Shown piece after piece: positions 17,717 to 26,505 of a stretch of DNA of 64,000 nucleotides (the first letter of the stretch is position 1; every line of letters starts with the position of its first letter). The stretch is from Pelagibacterium limicola. Its GTDB lineage: Bacteria > Pseudomonadota > Alphaproteobacteria > Rhizobiales > Devosiaceae. Below the pieces are notes generated by a model. The model was not told the origin of the DNA. It did not search any database and was given only the letters and a program-made list of their open reading frames with translations. A program made the position numbers and the translations under genes. The DNA is taken from contig NZ_JADQDB010000001.1 in NCBI RefSeq assembly GCF_015694405.1, positions 552,881 through 616,880 of the forward strand, in the 5' to 3' direction.

Positions 17717-18529
17717 ATGGTCAAGGAAGAGAGCAGCGGCATCAGGGCGGCGAGCAGGATTCTAGCGGTTTTGCAGGCCATGAACCGCGAGCCATATTCC
17801 ACCATCCAATCGCTTCATGAAGTGACCGGTCTGCCCAAACCTACGCTCGTGCGCATGCTCAAAACGCTCGAGGCCCATGGCTTTGTCAGCAATGACCGTC
17901 GACAGGCCGGGTACCAGATCACCTCCCTCGTCACCTCTCTCAGCAACGGATTTCACGGCGATCCGCTGGTGGTAGAAGCAGGACGCGCCTGGGCTATCGG
18001 GCTGAGCGCCCAATTCAAATGGCCGGTCGCGATTGCCGTGTTCGATGGCCGCAAGGCGATGGTGGTGCGCTATTCGACAGTTCACGACAGCCCTGTCTCG
18101 CCGTTCCATGCCACAATCAACATGCGGCTGAGCCTTTTTACCCGCGCCATCGGCCGGGCCTATCTTTCGGCCTGCAGCGACGGACAGATCGCGGCGTTGA
18201 TCGAGAAGATGAAAAAGGACAATGAGCTCGAAAGCCCTGAAGCGCGCGACCCGGCAGCCGTGTCTCGCATGGTACGCACGGTTCGAGATCGCGGCTATGC
18301 GATGCGCGACCCCAGTGTCGAGCCTCGCACCTCAGACACGATCGCGGTGCCCATATTTGCGCGTGGCGCCGTGCAGGCAAGTCTGGGGCTCACCTATTTC
18401 CGTAGCGCTCTGAACTCGTTCGGTTCCCACGGCAATTTCGTCAGCGCCCTCAAGGACGCAGCTGCCGGTATTGGCGCTGAAGTCGACAGGCTGCAGGCAG
18501 CTCACGAGCGAAGCGCAGTGGCGCCTTAA
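17717..18529 (+). CDS. IclR family transcriptional regulator
   Basis: A 270-residue regulator with the IclR layout. The winged HTH covers about residues 7-70 (IQSLHEVTGLPKPTLVRML is the helix-turn-helix), followed by a GAF-like effector domain to about residue 255. It starts at ATG 17717 behind GGAGAGG. The palindrome at 17689-17705 abuts its ribosome site. It lies between the two divergent arms of the catabolic regulon and probably senses the imported carboxylate or its CoA ester. Confidence 0.92.
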   Translation: MVKEESSGIRAASRILAVLQAMNREPYSTIQSLHEVTGLPKPTLVRMLKTLEAHGFVSNDRRQAGYQITSLVTSLSNGFHGDPLVVEAGRAWAIGLSAQFKWPVAIAVFDGRKAMVVRYSTVHDSPVSPFHATINMRLSLFTRAIGRAYLSACSDGQIAALIEKMKKDNELESPEARDPAAVSRMVRTVRDRGYAMRDPSVEPRTSDTIAVPIFARGAVQASLGLTYFRSALNSFGSHGNFVSALKDAAAGIGAEVDRLQAAHERSAVAP

Positions 18530-18539
18530 GCCTTGGCAA

Positions 18540-18556
18540 ATTTCGTCAGGCGAAAT
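18540..18556. promoter_or_regulatory. IclR-type operator, copy 2
   Basis: ATTTCGTCAGGCGAAAT, a perfect 17-bp palindrome around a central base pair region (ATTTCG-N5-CGAAAT), 10 nt after the iclR stop and 88 nt before the leader ORF of the tctBA operon. It is identical to copy 1 except for the last base. Confidence 0.78.
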
Positions 18557-18644
18557 GCAGGGACGCTCGCATTGTTCACTTTGCGCTTTGCCTAAAGATT
18601 TCAGTCTAACATTGGTCAAACACTTTGGAAGGAGTGACCAACTC

Positions 18645-18680
18645 ATGCTCGATTGCGCTCGCGAAGGGCTGGCAATATGA
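18645..18680 (+). CDS. Eleven-codon leader ORF coupled to tctB
   Basis: ATG at 18645 follows a strong GGAAGGAG site and opens an 11-codon frame (MLDCAREGLAI) whose TGA overlaps the tctB ATG as ATGA. tctB itself has only a weak GAAGGG site, so its translation probably depends on ribosomes finishing this frame. The distance from operator to first start (88 nt) then resembles the 82-83 nt seen in the other two operator-controlled units. Whether the peptide itself has a role is unknown. Confidence 0.5.
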   Translation: MLDCAREGLAI

Positions 18681-19129
18681 CGATCAATTCCGAAATACTT
18701 GCCTCGCTCATCTTTCTGTTTTTCGGCGTTACCGCGATTGTTTTTGGTGCCGGATTTGGCTTTGGGACACCCCGGGCGCTCGGCGCAGGCGCCATGCCGG
18801 TACTGGTGGGCGGCGCGCTGTGCATCCTCGGCGGAGTCCAGTTTCTGCGCGCTCTCAGAGCCAACGGCAATTTTCCAGCTGCCTTTTCACGCTCGGAAAT
18901 CCGGCCGCTCGTTTTCATTCTTTCCGCTGTATTTGCTTTTGCGACACTCATCCTCCCTGTTGGTCTTGTTCCAGCGCTGGCCCTATTGATTGCCATTGCA
19001 TGGTTTTCGGAAAAAGGCGGACGTCATCGGGAACTGGTCGGCGCGATGGTCGTCGTAATTGTTGTGATGATCGCCATTTTCAATTTTGGCCTGGGTCTCC
19101 CGATCCGGCTCTTTGCCTGGGGATTCTAG
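18677..19129 (+). CDS. tctB: TTT transporter small membrane subunit
   Basis: A 150-residue protein with four hydrophobic segments, as in TctB, the small membrane subunit of tripartite tricarboxylate transporters. The first helix carries a GFGFGTPRALGAGAMP loop after it, a typical TctB feature. It is followed 4 nt later by tctA and works with the binding protein at 24666. Start choice: ATG 18677, in ATGA overlap with the leader ORF; the TTG eight codons upstream has no ribosome site. Confidence 0.85.
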   Translation: MTINSEILASLIFLFFGVTAIVFGAGFGFGTPRALGAGAMPVLVGGALCILGGVQFLRALRANGNFPAAFSRSEIRPLVFILSAVFAFATLILPVGLVPALALLIAIAWFSEKGGRHRELVGAMVVVIVVMIAIFNFGLGLPIRLFAWGF

Positions 19130-19133
19130 GACC

Positions 19134-20633
19134 ATGGATTTTCTTTCCCTGCTCGCAATGGGCCTGCAGGTGGCGCTCGATCCGGTGAATTTGCTCTATT
19201 GCCTGATGGGCGTGACGCTCGGCACAGCGATCGGTGTTTTACCCGGCGTCGGGCCCATTATCACCATCGCGCTGCTGCTTCCACTCACCTTCGGACTTCC
19301 TACTGAAGCGTCGATCATTCTCCTCGCGGGAATCTACTATGGAGCTGCGTATGGCGGCTCAACCACCTCTATCCTTGTCAATCTGCCTGGCGAAGCCTCC
19401 TCTGCGGTAACCTGCATCGATGGACATCAGATGGCCAAACAGGGCCGCGCCGGATCGGCGCTGGCTGTGGCCGCTCTTGGCTCGTTCTTCGCAGGAACCG
19501 TGGGCACACTCCTCATCGCTCTCGCTGGACCTCCGCTTGCCGCCATCGCCATGCGGTTTGGCGCAGCCGAATATGCCTCGCTTGTCCTTGCAGCGCTTTT
19601 GATGGTCGCAGCAATGACCCGTGGAGGGGTTATAAAGGGCATCGGTGTGGCCCTTCTTGGCATCGTGTTCGGACTCGCCGGATCGGACGTTCTCTCGGGC
19701 GCGTTCCGGTTCACTTTTGGAATACCCGAACTGCGCGACGGTATCGATTTTGCGGTGTTGGCCGTAGGCCTGTTCGCCATTGCCGAGATCATCAGCAACC
19801 TCGCGGGCAGCGCGCAAAGCACCATGTCGACAAACAAGATCGGCCGCCTCTGGCCAACGCGCGATGATTTCCGCCGGGCCTGGCCCGCCGTTCTGCGCGG
19901 CACCGGTATCGGCGCGCTGCTTGGCGTATTGCCTGGCGCAGGCCTGGCCATGAGTTCATTCTCGGCCTATATGGTCGAAAAAAGCGTATCCAAAGAGCCC
20001 GAGCGGTTTGGCGTTGGTGCCATCGAAGGTGTTGCCGCTCCGGAATCAGCCAATAATGCCGCCTCTCAGACCGGCTTTATCCCGACCCTTCTGCTTGCAA
20101 TACCCGGCAGCCCCGTGATGGCGTTGATGCTCGGGGCTTTTATGATCCATGGTGTCGCGCCCGGCCCTCGCATGATGACTGATCACGCCCCGCTGTTCTG
20201 GGGCCTTATCGCCTCAATGTGGATCGGCAATCTGTTTCTGGTCATACTCAACCTGCCGCTGATCGGGCTTTGGGTGAAACTCCTCAAGGTGCCTTATCAC
20301 TGGCTCTATGTCTTTGTTCTAGCATTTGCCTGTGTGGGCGTCTTCACCATGGGGTCATCTTCCTTCCAGCTTTACGCGCTCGTATTCTTCGGGGTCCTTG
20401 GATATTTGCTCAAGGCCGCCGGGCTCAGCCCCGCACTCTTTATCCTTGGCTTCATCCTCGGCCCGATGTTTGAAGAAAATTTCCGCCGTGCGCTTTCGAT
20501 TTCGCGGGGAAATGCGATGACATTTATTGAGCGACCGATCAGCCTGACCTTCGTGGTGCTCGGACTATTGGTCGTTGCTCTTACCGCAACCGCTTTTGTA
20601 CGGCGCGGGCGTGAGGAGGCGACAGATGATTGA
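19134..20633 (+). CDS. tctA: TTT transporter large membrane subunit
   Basis: A 499-residue multi-spanning membrane protein of the TctA family. Two copies of the family motif are visible: the GVLPGVGPI region with GAAYGGSTTSILVNLPGE near the N-terminus, and the repeat GVLPGAGLAMSSF with ESANNAASQTGFIPTLLLAIPGS in the second half. It forms the carboxylate channel with TctB and is fed by the periplasmic TctC. The start at 19134 directly follows the tctB stop; the last 8 nt overlap the MaoC gene. Confidence 0.94.
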   Translation: MDFLSLLAMGLQVALDPVNLLYCLMGVTLGTAIGVLPGVGPIITIALLLPLTFGLPTEASIILLAGIYYGAAYGGSTTSILVNLPGEASSAVTCIDGHQMAKQGRAGSALAVAALGSFFAGTVGTLLIALAGPPLAAIAMRFGAAEYASLVLAALLMVAAMTRGGVIKGIGVALLGIVFGLAGSDVLSGAFRFTFGIPELRDGIDFAVLAVGLFAIAEIISNLAGSAQSTMSTNKIGRLWPTRDDFRRAWPAVLRGTGIGALLGVLPGAGLAMSSFSAYMVEKSVSKEPERFGVGAIEGVAAPESANNAASQTGFIPTLLLAIPGSPVMALMLGAFMIHGVAPGPRMMTDHAPLFWGLIASMWIGNLFLVILNLPLIGLWVKLLKVPYHWLYVFVLAFACVGVFTMGSSSFQLYALVFFGVLGYLLKAAGLSPALFILGFILGPMFEENFRRALSISRGNAMTFIERPISLTFVVLGLLVVALTATAFVRRGREEATDD

Positions 20634-21111
20634 CGCTCCGATCCCATTGCTGAGCGTTGAAACGCCCCAGAGCCTTGCCGTTCATGCGGGAACCTCACTT
20701 GGGCAATCCCGCTGGGTCGCAATCGATCAATCCATGATTAACGGCTTTGCCGCGCTCTCAGGCGACAATCACTGGATTCATGTCGACATCGATCGGGCCG
20801 CGCAGGAGATGCCGGGCGGCAAGACGATTGCTCACGGATTGCTGTTGCTGTCGCTTATTCCCGGTCTCTTGCAGGAAATCTACCGGATTGAGCGGCGCGG
20901 TATGGGCCTTAATTACGGCTATGACCGGGTGCGGTTTATCTCCCAGGTTCCGGTCGGCAGCCGTGTACGACTCGATTTGGCGCTGATCGCAGCCGAAACC
21001 CACCAGCTTGGAACGAGAATTTTAACCGACGCCACGCTCGAACTTGAAGGTAGCGACAAACCCGCTCTTATTGCGCGCAACATCGTGTTGGTGAAAGACC
21101 CGGAAAAATGA
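20626..21111 (+). CDS. MaoC-like (R)-enoyl-CoA hydratase
   Basis: A 161-residue hotdog-fold hydratase. The active-site block is clear: FAALSGDNHWIHVD at about residues 38-51 holds the Asp/His pair of MaoC hydratases, followed by KTIAHGLLLLSL. It probably hydrates or dehydrates a CoA thioester made by the ligase encoded next. GAGGAGG lies just upstream of its ATG, and it overlaps tctA by 8 nt and the ligase gene by 4 nt. A second MaoC gene, at 22644, belongs to the opposite arm. Confidence 0.88.
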   Translation: MIDAPIPLLSVETPQSLAVHAGTSLGQSRWVAIDQSMINGFAALSGDNHWIHVDIDRAAQEMPGGKTIAHGLLLLSLIPGLLQEIYRIERRGMGLNYGYDRVRFISQVPVGSRVRLDLALIAAETHQLGTRILTDATLELEGSDKPALIARNIVLVKDPEK

Positions 21112-22649
21112 ATGTCACAACGGCCAAAGATCAACGCGAGGGGCGCCTGCTCCACGTGTTGGTCGAGCATGCCCGCATGCAGCCCCAAAGCCCTGCGCTC
21201 ACGTGCGAGGGCGCAAGCGTCAATTGGGAAGAATTGGCTTCCCGTATCCTCGATCTCGGCGGCGCGATCAGTGCGCTGGGCGATAACGACAAACGGCCGG
21301 TCGCGCTGCTCGGTCTCAATGGTATCGAGGTTGTCATCGCCTACCTTGCCACCATCGCTGCGGGCCGCTGCGCCGTTCCCCTGCCGGTTTCGGCCACTGT
21401 CGAAACGATTGCCGGCATGATTGCGGACAGCAATCCCGCGCTGATTTTTGCCGATGCCACGGGATCTAAACTGATCCCATCGACAGGCCCTCGCGTCATT
21501 GGTATCGGGTTGGCTGCGGACGGGGTCGTTCCGTTTGATGACTTCTCGCGATCGGCGCATCCGCTCGACACTCCCGCTGCGATGGCGCCGGGCGATGATT
21601 TCAATATCATCTACAGCTCGGGCACGACGGCACAGCCCAAGGGGATCGTTCATTCCCACGCCATGCGCTTCCGGCAGGCGGCGCGCGGCAGTTTTGCACT
21701 GAGTCCGCAAAGCGTCATGCTCCTGGCCACCCCACTTTATTCGAACACCACGCTGATGCCGCTCCTTGCCACGCTCTTCCACGGTGGCCAAGTTGTGCTG
21801 ATGCGCAAATTTTCGGTTGGCGTCTATCTCGATCTCGCCGAAAGTCTTGGCGCGACCCACACAATGCTCGTGCCCGTGCAATACCAGCGCATCCTAGCCG
21901 ATCCGTCTTTTGATACGCGCGATCTCTCAGCCTTTGTCGTAAAGCAATCCACCGGCGCGGCGCTTTCCCCAGCCATCAAGAAAGACGCTATTGCGCGTTG
22001 GCCGGGCAAGCTGCTCGAGGTCTACGGCCTCACCGAGGGCGGCTGCACCTGCATTCTCGACGTGGCCCAGGCACCGGACAAGACGCACACGGTCGGCAGA
22101 CCGGCGCCGGGCAATGATGTACGGATCATCGGCGAGACGGGAAACCAGTTGCCGCAAGGGGAGACCGGCGAGATCGTCGGGCGATCACAAACGATGATGT
22201 CGCGCTATTTGAACAATAAGGACGCGACCGAGGCATTTTACTGGCACGACGAAACCGACGCCCTGTTTCATCGCACCGGCGATATCGGACAGTTCGATGC
22301 CGACGGGTATCTGATGCTGCGCGATCGCAAGAAGGACGTCATCATCTCGGGCGGTTTCAACATCTATGCCTCCGATCTTGAGCACACCTTGCTCGAACAT
22401 CCCGATGTGGATGACGCAGCCGTCATTGCCATCCCCAGCGAAAGCTGGGGCGAAACACCGCTCGGCCTCATCGTAGTAAGAAGCGGTGCAACGCGCAGCG
22501 CTGCGGAAGTGCTCGAATGGTCCAATGCGCGTCTGAGCAAAATGCAGCGCCTCACGGCAATTGAAATCCGCGACGCGCTCCCGCGCTCGGCCACCGGAAA
22601 ACTGCTCAAGCAGGATCTCAAAAGGCCCTATTGGAACGCTCGCTCATAA
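21108..22649 (+). CDS. AMP-forming acyl-CoA ligase
   Basis: A 513-residue member of the ANL superfamily. The phosphate-binding loop YSSGTTAQPKG is at residues 169-179; YGLTEGG, the hinge-region RDRKKDVIISGG and a C-terminal PRSATGKLLK with the adenylation lysine follow in order. It would convert the acid imported by TctABC to its CoA thioester at the cost of ATP. It is the last gene of the tctBA unit and runs convergently into the second MaoC gene with a 6-nt overlap. The acid specificity is not evident. Confidence 0.92.
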   Translation: MNVTTAKDQREGRLLHVLVEHARMQPQSPALTCEGASVNWEELASRILDLGGAISALGDNDKRPVALLGLNGIEVVIAYLATIAAGRCAVPLPVSATVETIAGMIADSNPALIFADATGSKLIPSTGPRVIGIGLAADGVVPFDDFSRSAHPLDTPAAMAPGDDFNIIYSSGTTAQPKGIVHSHAMRFRQAARGSFALSPQSVMLLATPLYSNTTLMPLLATLFHGGQVVLMRKFSVGVYLDLAESLGATHTMLVPVQYQRILADPSFDTRDLSAFVVKQSTGAALSPAIKKDAIARWPGKLLEVYGLTEGGCTCILDVAQAPDKTHTVGRPAPGNDVRIIGETGNQLPQGETGEIVGRSQTMMSRYLNNKDATEAFYWHDETDALFHRTGDIGQFDADGYLMLRDRKKDVIISGGFNIYASDLEHTLLEHPDVDDAAVIAIPSESWGETPLGLIVVRSGATRSAAEVLEWSNARLSKMQRLTAIEIRDALPRSATGKLLKQDLKRPYWNARS

Positions 22650-23111
22650 AGAGCAGAGGGACCCGGAGCGCACCGGTACCTGGCCCATCGAAATCAGCGA
22701 CATTACCGTCTCGCCGTCCTGATTGATGACGCTCACCCGTGTCCGGATCACGCCGTATTTCGGGTTTGAGCGGGAAAGCTGGGTGTCGATCACCTCCCGC
22801 ACCACGTGCAGCCGGTCACCGGGCCGCACCGGCTTTTTCCAGCGCAGTTCGTCAATGCCCATGCCAACGACCGGGGTTGCGCCATAGCCCCCCGTGTCGA
22901 TGAAAAGCCGCATGGAAAGCGCGGCGATCTGCCAGCCGCTTGCGATCAACCCGCCAAACCGCCCATCCTTTGCCGCTTCCGGATCGGTATGCATGGGCTG
23001 GGGATCGTTGGCGCGCGCAAAGGCGATGATCTCGGCTTCGGTCAATTCGACCGACGCGCTTGTCCAAGTTTCGCCGACAATAAAATCCTCAAAGGTGCGG
23101 GCGCCCGTCAT
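22644..23111 (-). CDS. MaoC family dehydratase
   Basis: A 155-residue hotdog-fold hydratase with the catalytic block FARANDPQPMHTDPEAA at about residues 31-47 and GLIASGWQIAAL after it. It directly abuts the MmgE/PrpD gene (TAG stop, then ATG) and is the third gene of the tctC unit. With the MaoC at 20626 it gives the pathway two hydration steps or two substrate specificities. Confidence 0.88.
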   Translation of the reverse strand: MTGARTFEDFIVGETWTSASVELTEAEIIAFARANDPQPMHTDPEAAKDGRFGGLIASGWQIAALSMRLFIDTGGYGATPVVGMGIDELRWKKPVRPGDRLHVVREVIDTQLSRSNPKYGVIRTRVSVINQDGETVMSLISMGQVPVRSGSLCSL

Positions 23112-24494
23112 CTATACCCTCAAACCTGCAAAAACATCATCGACCCTCGTGGCGGTTTCGAGATGAAGAATGGCGTCGATCAGCCGCTCGGCCTCGTCCG
23201 GCGCGATCACCCCTTCCACATTGGCGCGGAATTTCTTGATATAGTCAGCCTCGCTCGCGGGGTTGGATCGCGTGCCCAGCATGTCCTCGACAGTATGGCT
23301 GATCTCGCGCCCATCCTTGAAGCGGATCGCGACAACGCCGCGCGAACGGGAAATGTCAGCCGCAGCGATGGGGTCGGCAACATGGACGACCCTGTCGGCC
23401 AGCGCGTTGATCACGGGGTCGCGCAGGCTTTCCGGCGTATAGGCATTTTTGTCGAACCGCCCCAGAACCAAAGCTTCGGCAACCGTGTGCTGAAGGCTGA
23501 TCCGTCCATGCCAGGAGGACAGGGGGCGCCGTTTTTCGCTCAAGGGTTCGCAGACGGTCTGGAACGAGCGCGGCATGATCTCGCAACGGATCTTATCAAC
23601 AGCCTCCAGATCGATCTCGTGTTCATTCCGCAACGTAAGCGCGGCCGAAATGAACGGCATGAGCGTATAGGCACAAGGGAAAAGCTTGGGTGCAATGTTG
23701 AGCATTTCCCAATGCGTCCCGAGATTTTCGGTCAGGAGCGAATAGCGGAAATCGGGCTGGGACTGGATATGGCTCTTGAACCAGCCGAACTTGCCCTCAA
23801 ACACGCGGCCGGGGCCAGAAAGCCCCTGTGCCGCCAGCGCCACCGCCCGGATGGCTGAAGCTGCTGCGAAGCCTACGTGCAGCGTTTTGGTCGAGGTGCC
23901 ATCCTCGAAGGAGGCGATTGAACCAGCCGAAAGGCTCGCCGCCGTACCAACGGCATTAGCCGTCTGCGCATCCGATAGCCCGCGCAAGCGCGCAACCGCG
24001 TAGGACGCGCCGAATACCCCATAAATGCTTGTCGGGTGCATGCCCACTTCGTGCATTCGAACGGGGGAAACCAGTCCGATTCGGCAGAGAAGTTCGAGGC
24101 CCACAATCGCCGCTTCAAGCCATTCGCGCCCCGACAGCCCAAGTGCCTGCGCAATTGGCAGGGTGGCCGAAACGATGACCCCGGTAGGATGGATGTTGCT
24201 GACCGTATGGGTATCGTCGAACTCAAGGACCGCAGAGGCAACACCGTTGACAAAGGCTGCGCCGGCAGGCGAGAGTTGGACTGCCGACATCAGCGAATAG
24301 GCGCCGCTTCCACCACCATCAGCGTCGGCTTGGGCCGATCGTGCGGAGGCCACAGTCTCGTGGCAGGACGAGGCGATCATGACCCCTACAATGTCGAGGA
24401 TATGGAGCTTCGCGTTCCCGATCACCGGTTCGGGCATATCGGTGAGATGAAATCCGTTTGCCCATTGGGCCATTGTCAAACTCAGACCGGTCAT
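23112..24494 (-). CDS. MmgE/PrpD family protein
   Basis: A 460-residue member of the MmgE/PrpD family, which includes 2-methylcitrate dehydratase, cis-aconitate decarboxylase and immune-responsive homologues. Family blocks DIVGVMIASS, EFDDTHTVSNIHPTGVIV, MHPTSIYGVFGASYAVARL and KLFPCAYTLMP are present in order. The ATG at 24494 is preferred over a TTG two codons upstream. Given the CoA ligase and hydratases of the same regulon, a dehydration or decarboxylation of a di- or tricarboxylate is plausible; the reaction cannot be fixed from sequence. Confidence 0.88.
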   Translation of the reverse strand: MTGLSLTMAQWANGFHLTDMPEPVIGNAKLHILDIVGVMIASSCHETVASARSAQADADGGGSGAYSLMSAVQLSPAGAAFVNGVASAVLEFDDTHTVSNIHPTGVIVSATLPIAQALGLSGREWLEAAIVGLELLCRIGLVSPVRMHEVGMHPTSIYGVFGASYAVARLRGLSDAQTANAVGTAASLSAGSIASFEDGTSTKTLHVGFAAASAIRAVALAAQGLSGPGRVFEGKFGWFKSHIQSQPDFRYSLLTENLGTHWEMLNIAPKLFPCAYTLMPFISAALTLRNEHEIDLEAVDKIRCEIMPRSFQTVCEPLSEKRRPLSSWHGRISLQHTVAEALVLGRFDKNAYTPESLRDPVINALADRVVHVADPIAAADISRSRGVVAIRFKDGREISHTVEDMLGTRSNPASEADYIKKFRANVEGVIAPDEAERLIDAILHLETATRVDDVFAGLRV

Positions 24495-24665
24495 CTTCAA
24501 ATGGTCCCGTAACTCTTTGGCTTGGGTCCGCTAACATGCGGGTCGGGCAAATAATACGGCCAGACGGGTGTTGGCATATGCCCGCCGGGCCGCTGGAGGA
24601 TTGTGTTGTAAAATCCAATGAGGCTCCAGTTCCCGACAGGCGGAAACCAGAATGCAAGGATAAAG

Positions 24666-25631
24666 TTACTTGAGGCCCATTGAGGTCAGGAGCTGTTCAT
24701 AGTGATCATATTCCTGTTCCAGCGCCATAGAGAGATCAGCACCCGATATGAAACGCGGGGAGACACCGGCGCGAATCAGTCGTTCGGTGAACTCGGAACT
24801 GTTGCTGGCATCCTGAAGCGCGCGCTCAAGCACCACGAGGATTTCGGGCGGGGTACCTGAGGGAGCCATGACCATCTGTATTCCAACTCCGCGGATCGAA
24901 GGGTGTCCCAACTCGGCCAGTGTCGGTACATCGGGAAACTCTTCCATGCGCTCGGAACCCGGCACCGCCAGTGGCGTCATCGCATCCTGTCGCACCTGTG
25001 CAATGGCCGCCGCGTCAAGCATAAAGTGGATATCACCCGAAAGGACCGCCTGAACGACCTCGGCAGCACCCGAATAAGCGATGTGATTGGCTTCGACGCC
25101 GATCGAATTGAGCATGTCGACAGTCGCGATGTGACCGGTTGAACCAACGCCGACCGATCCGTAGTTTAGTTCTCCGGGATGCGCTTTGCCATAAGCAACG
25201 AAGGCTTCGAAATCAGTGAGTGCGGGCATTGTCTTTGTAGCCGCAAGCATGCGGGCTGCCTCGCTCACATTGGCAACTGCGGTAAGGTCGGCCAGGGGAT
25301 CGAAACCCACGCTGGCCAGATGTGGAGCGGTTGTGATGATGGCGTTCCCCGCCAGGAGCAGTGTTGAGCCGTCCGCCGGTGCGCGCGCTGCTCGCTCCGC
25401 ACCGATGGTGCCGCTGGCGCCACCGATATTCTCGACAATGAAATTTGCAGTAAATCGGCTGGACAGCTCATTGGCCACGATACGGCCCACAAGATCGCCG
25501 GCCCCGCCCGCAGCATAGGGAACAATCACAGTGACGGTATCGACCGGATAGTCTTGCTGCGCCAATGCAGGCGACGCGAACATGCCGACGGTTGCAAAGA
25601 CTGCGCTGAAAGCCCCGATAATTCTGTTCAT
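24666..25631 (-). CDS. tctC: TTT transporter periplasmic binding protein
   Basis: A 321-residue Bug/TctC-type receptor. The signal peptide spans residues 1-24 (cleavage after ALA, before QQDYP). The mature protein starts with TVTVIVPYAAGGAGDLVGRIV, the family signature for the carboxylate-binding loop, and has NYGSVGVGSTGHIA in the middle. Start is ATG 25631 behind GGGAGGAG; the in-frame extension to 25829 crosses the operator. It is the first gene of a unit with the MmgE/PrpD and MaoC genes, and physically separated from tctBA by 2 kb but controlled by the same palindrome. Confidence 0.93.
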   Translation of the reverse strand: MNRIIGAFSAVFATVGMFASPALAQQDYPVDTVTVIVPYAAGGAGDLVGRIVANELSSRFTANFIVENIGGASGTIGAERAARAPADGSTLLLAGNAIITTAPHLASVGFDPLADLTAVANVSEAARMLAATKTMPALTDFEAFVAYGKAHPGELNYGSVGVGSTGHIATVDMLNSIGVEANHIAYSGAAEVVQAVLSGDIHFMLDAAAIAQVRQDAMTPLAVPGSERMEEFPDVPTLAELGHPSIRGVGIQMVMAPSGTPPEILVVLERALQDASNSSEFTERLIRAGVSPRFISGADLSMALEQEYDHYEQLLTSMGLK

Positions 25632-25713
25632 TTGCTCCTCCCGAAGCGTGACTACTAAAACCTCGAGGATTAATGGCAGCCGAGTGTATGCGCCGCATCG
25701 GTCGGGGCAACTC

Positions 25714-25730
25714 ATTTCGCCTGCCGAAAT
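25714..25730. promoter_or_regulatory. IclR-type operator, copy 3
   Basis: ATTTCGCCTGCCGAAAT; read on the minus strand it is ATTTCGGCAGGCGAAAT, differing from copy 2 at one position. It lies 82 nt upstream of tctC, matching the 83-nt distance of copy 1 to the amidohydrolase-like gene. This places tctC and its downstream genes in the IclR regulon. Confidence 0.75.
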
Positions 25731-26293
25731 GGTGTTCCTTGACACGTATGAGAGGTCGCCCACGGCGATGTGAGACCTTCGAACCATGGACCCCGTTGAT
25801 TGCCGTTGAGAACTGACTTGTTTTTTCACCGGGAAGTGGCTCTGCCCCTAAGCAGATTTCGTGAAAGCGTGATCCGGGTTGGGCCGGCTCCCGCTCACAT
25901 TCCTTGCGGCAGAACTTGTTACTCGACAGCCGGAAACTCAGAATTGGTTGGATTGCTCTTAGCCCTCGCCCTACGACGCCCTTTGCATGCATAAGCGCAC
26001 GGATGGGCCGGGAGATATGCTCTTCGACATGGCCAGAATAGAAAACTGCTCTGAAGTCCTGGGGCCAGCGGATACCGAAACGCTTTCGTCAATGGCGACA
26101 GCAATGTCATTGTAAGAGGCTCGGCATGCCCGACCAAGGCGTAATTCTTGTCCTCAAAATGCGGTGCTTGGGCTCATATCCGCAGCCTGACTTTTTCACG
26201 GGTTGAAACAGACCAGGTTCGCAAGCTGGCAGGGCAGATGGGGCTGCTATCATCAGTGCAGATAAGGATCTGGCATTCCATGAAAGCAACACG
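25731..26293. other. Non-coding stretch upstream of tctC
   Basis: I see no convincing gene here. Open frames on both strands are short, lack ribosome sites and give peptide compositions unlike proteins. It lies between the IclR operator and an IS481-type transposase fragment and may be decayed sequence left by that element. Confidence 0.5.
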
Positions 26294-26407
26294 CTATTGT
26301 GCGTGACCGATGCCAAAATATCGACATGTCCTGGCCACGTGACCGGTCTCGTCAGCGTGCTGAAGAATACGAAGCTCGCGTGCAATCTCGCGTTGATCTT
26401 TGTTCAT
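26294..26407 (-). pseudogene. IS481-type transposase, N-terminal fragment
   Basis: ATG at 26407 with an excellent AGGAGG site opens a 37-codon frame: MNKDQREIARELRILQHADE followed by TGHVARTCRYFGIG and a stop. This is the helix-turn-helix N-terminus of IS481-type integrase-fold transposases; the catalytic DDE domain is missing. The C-terminal end of a related element appears at the right edge of the window. It is too short for transposition and represents a remnant. Confidence 0.75.
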
Positions 26408-26505
26408 GAACACCTCCTAGGCCCGGGAATTGGGAGCTTAAAGGAGATGTCCCGTAAGTGCCGACATATCTACGGGGAAGGTCGCGTCGACCAGCAGAGG
26501 ACAGC

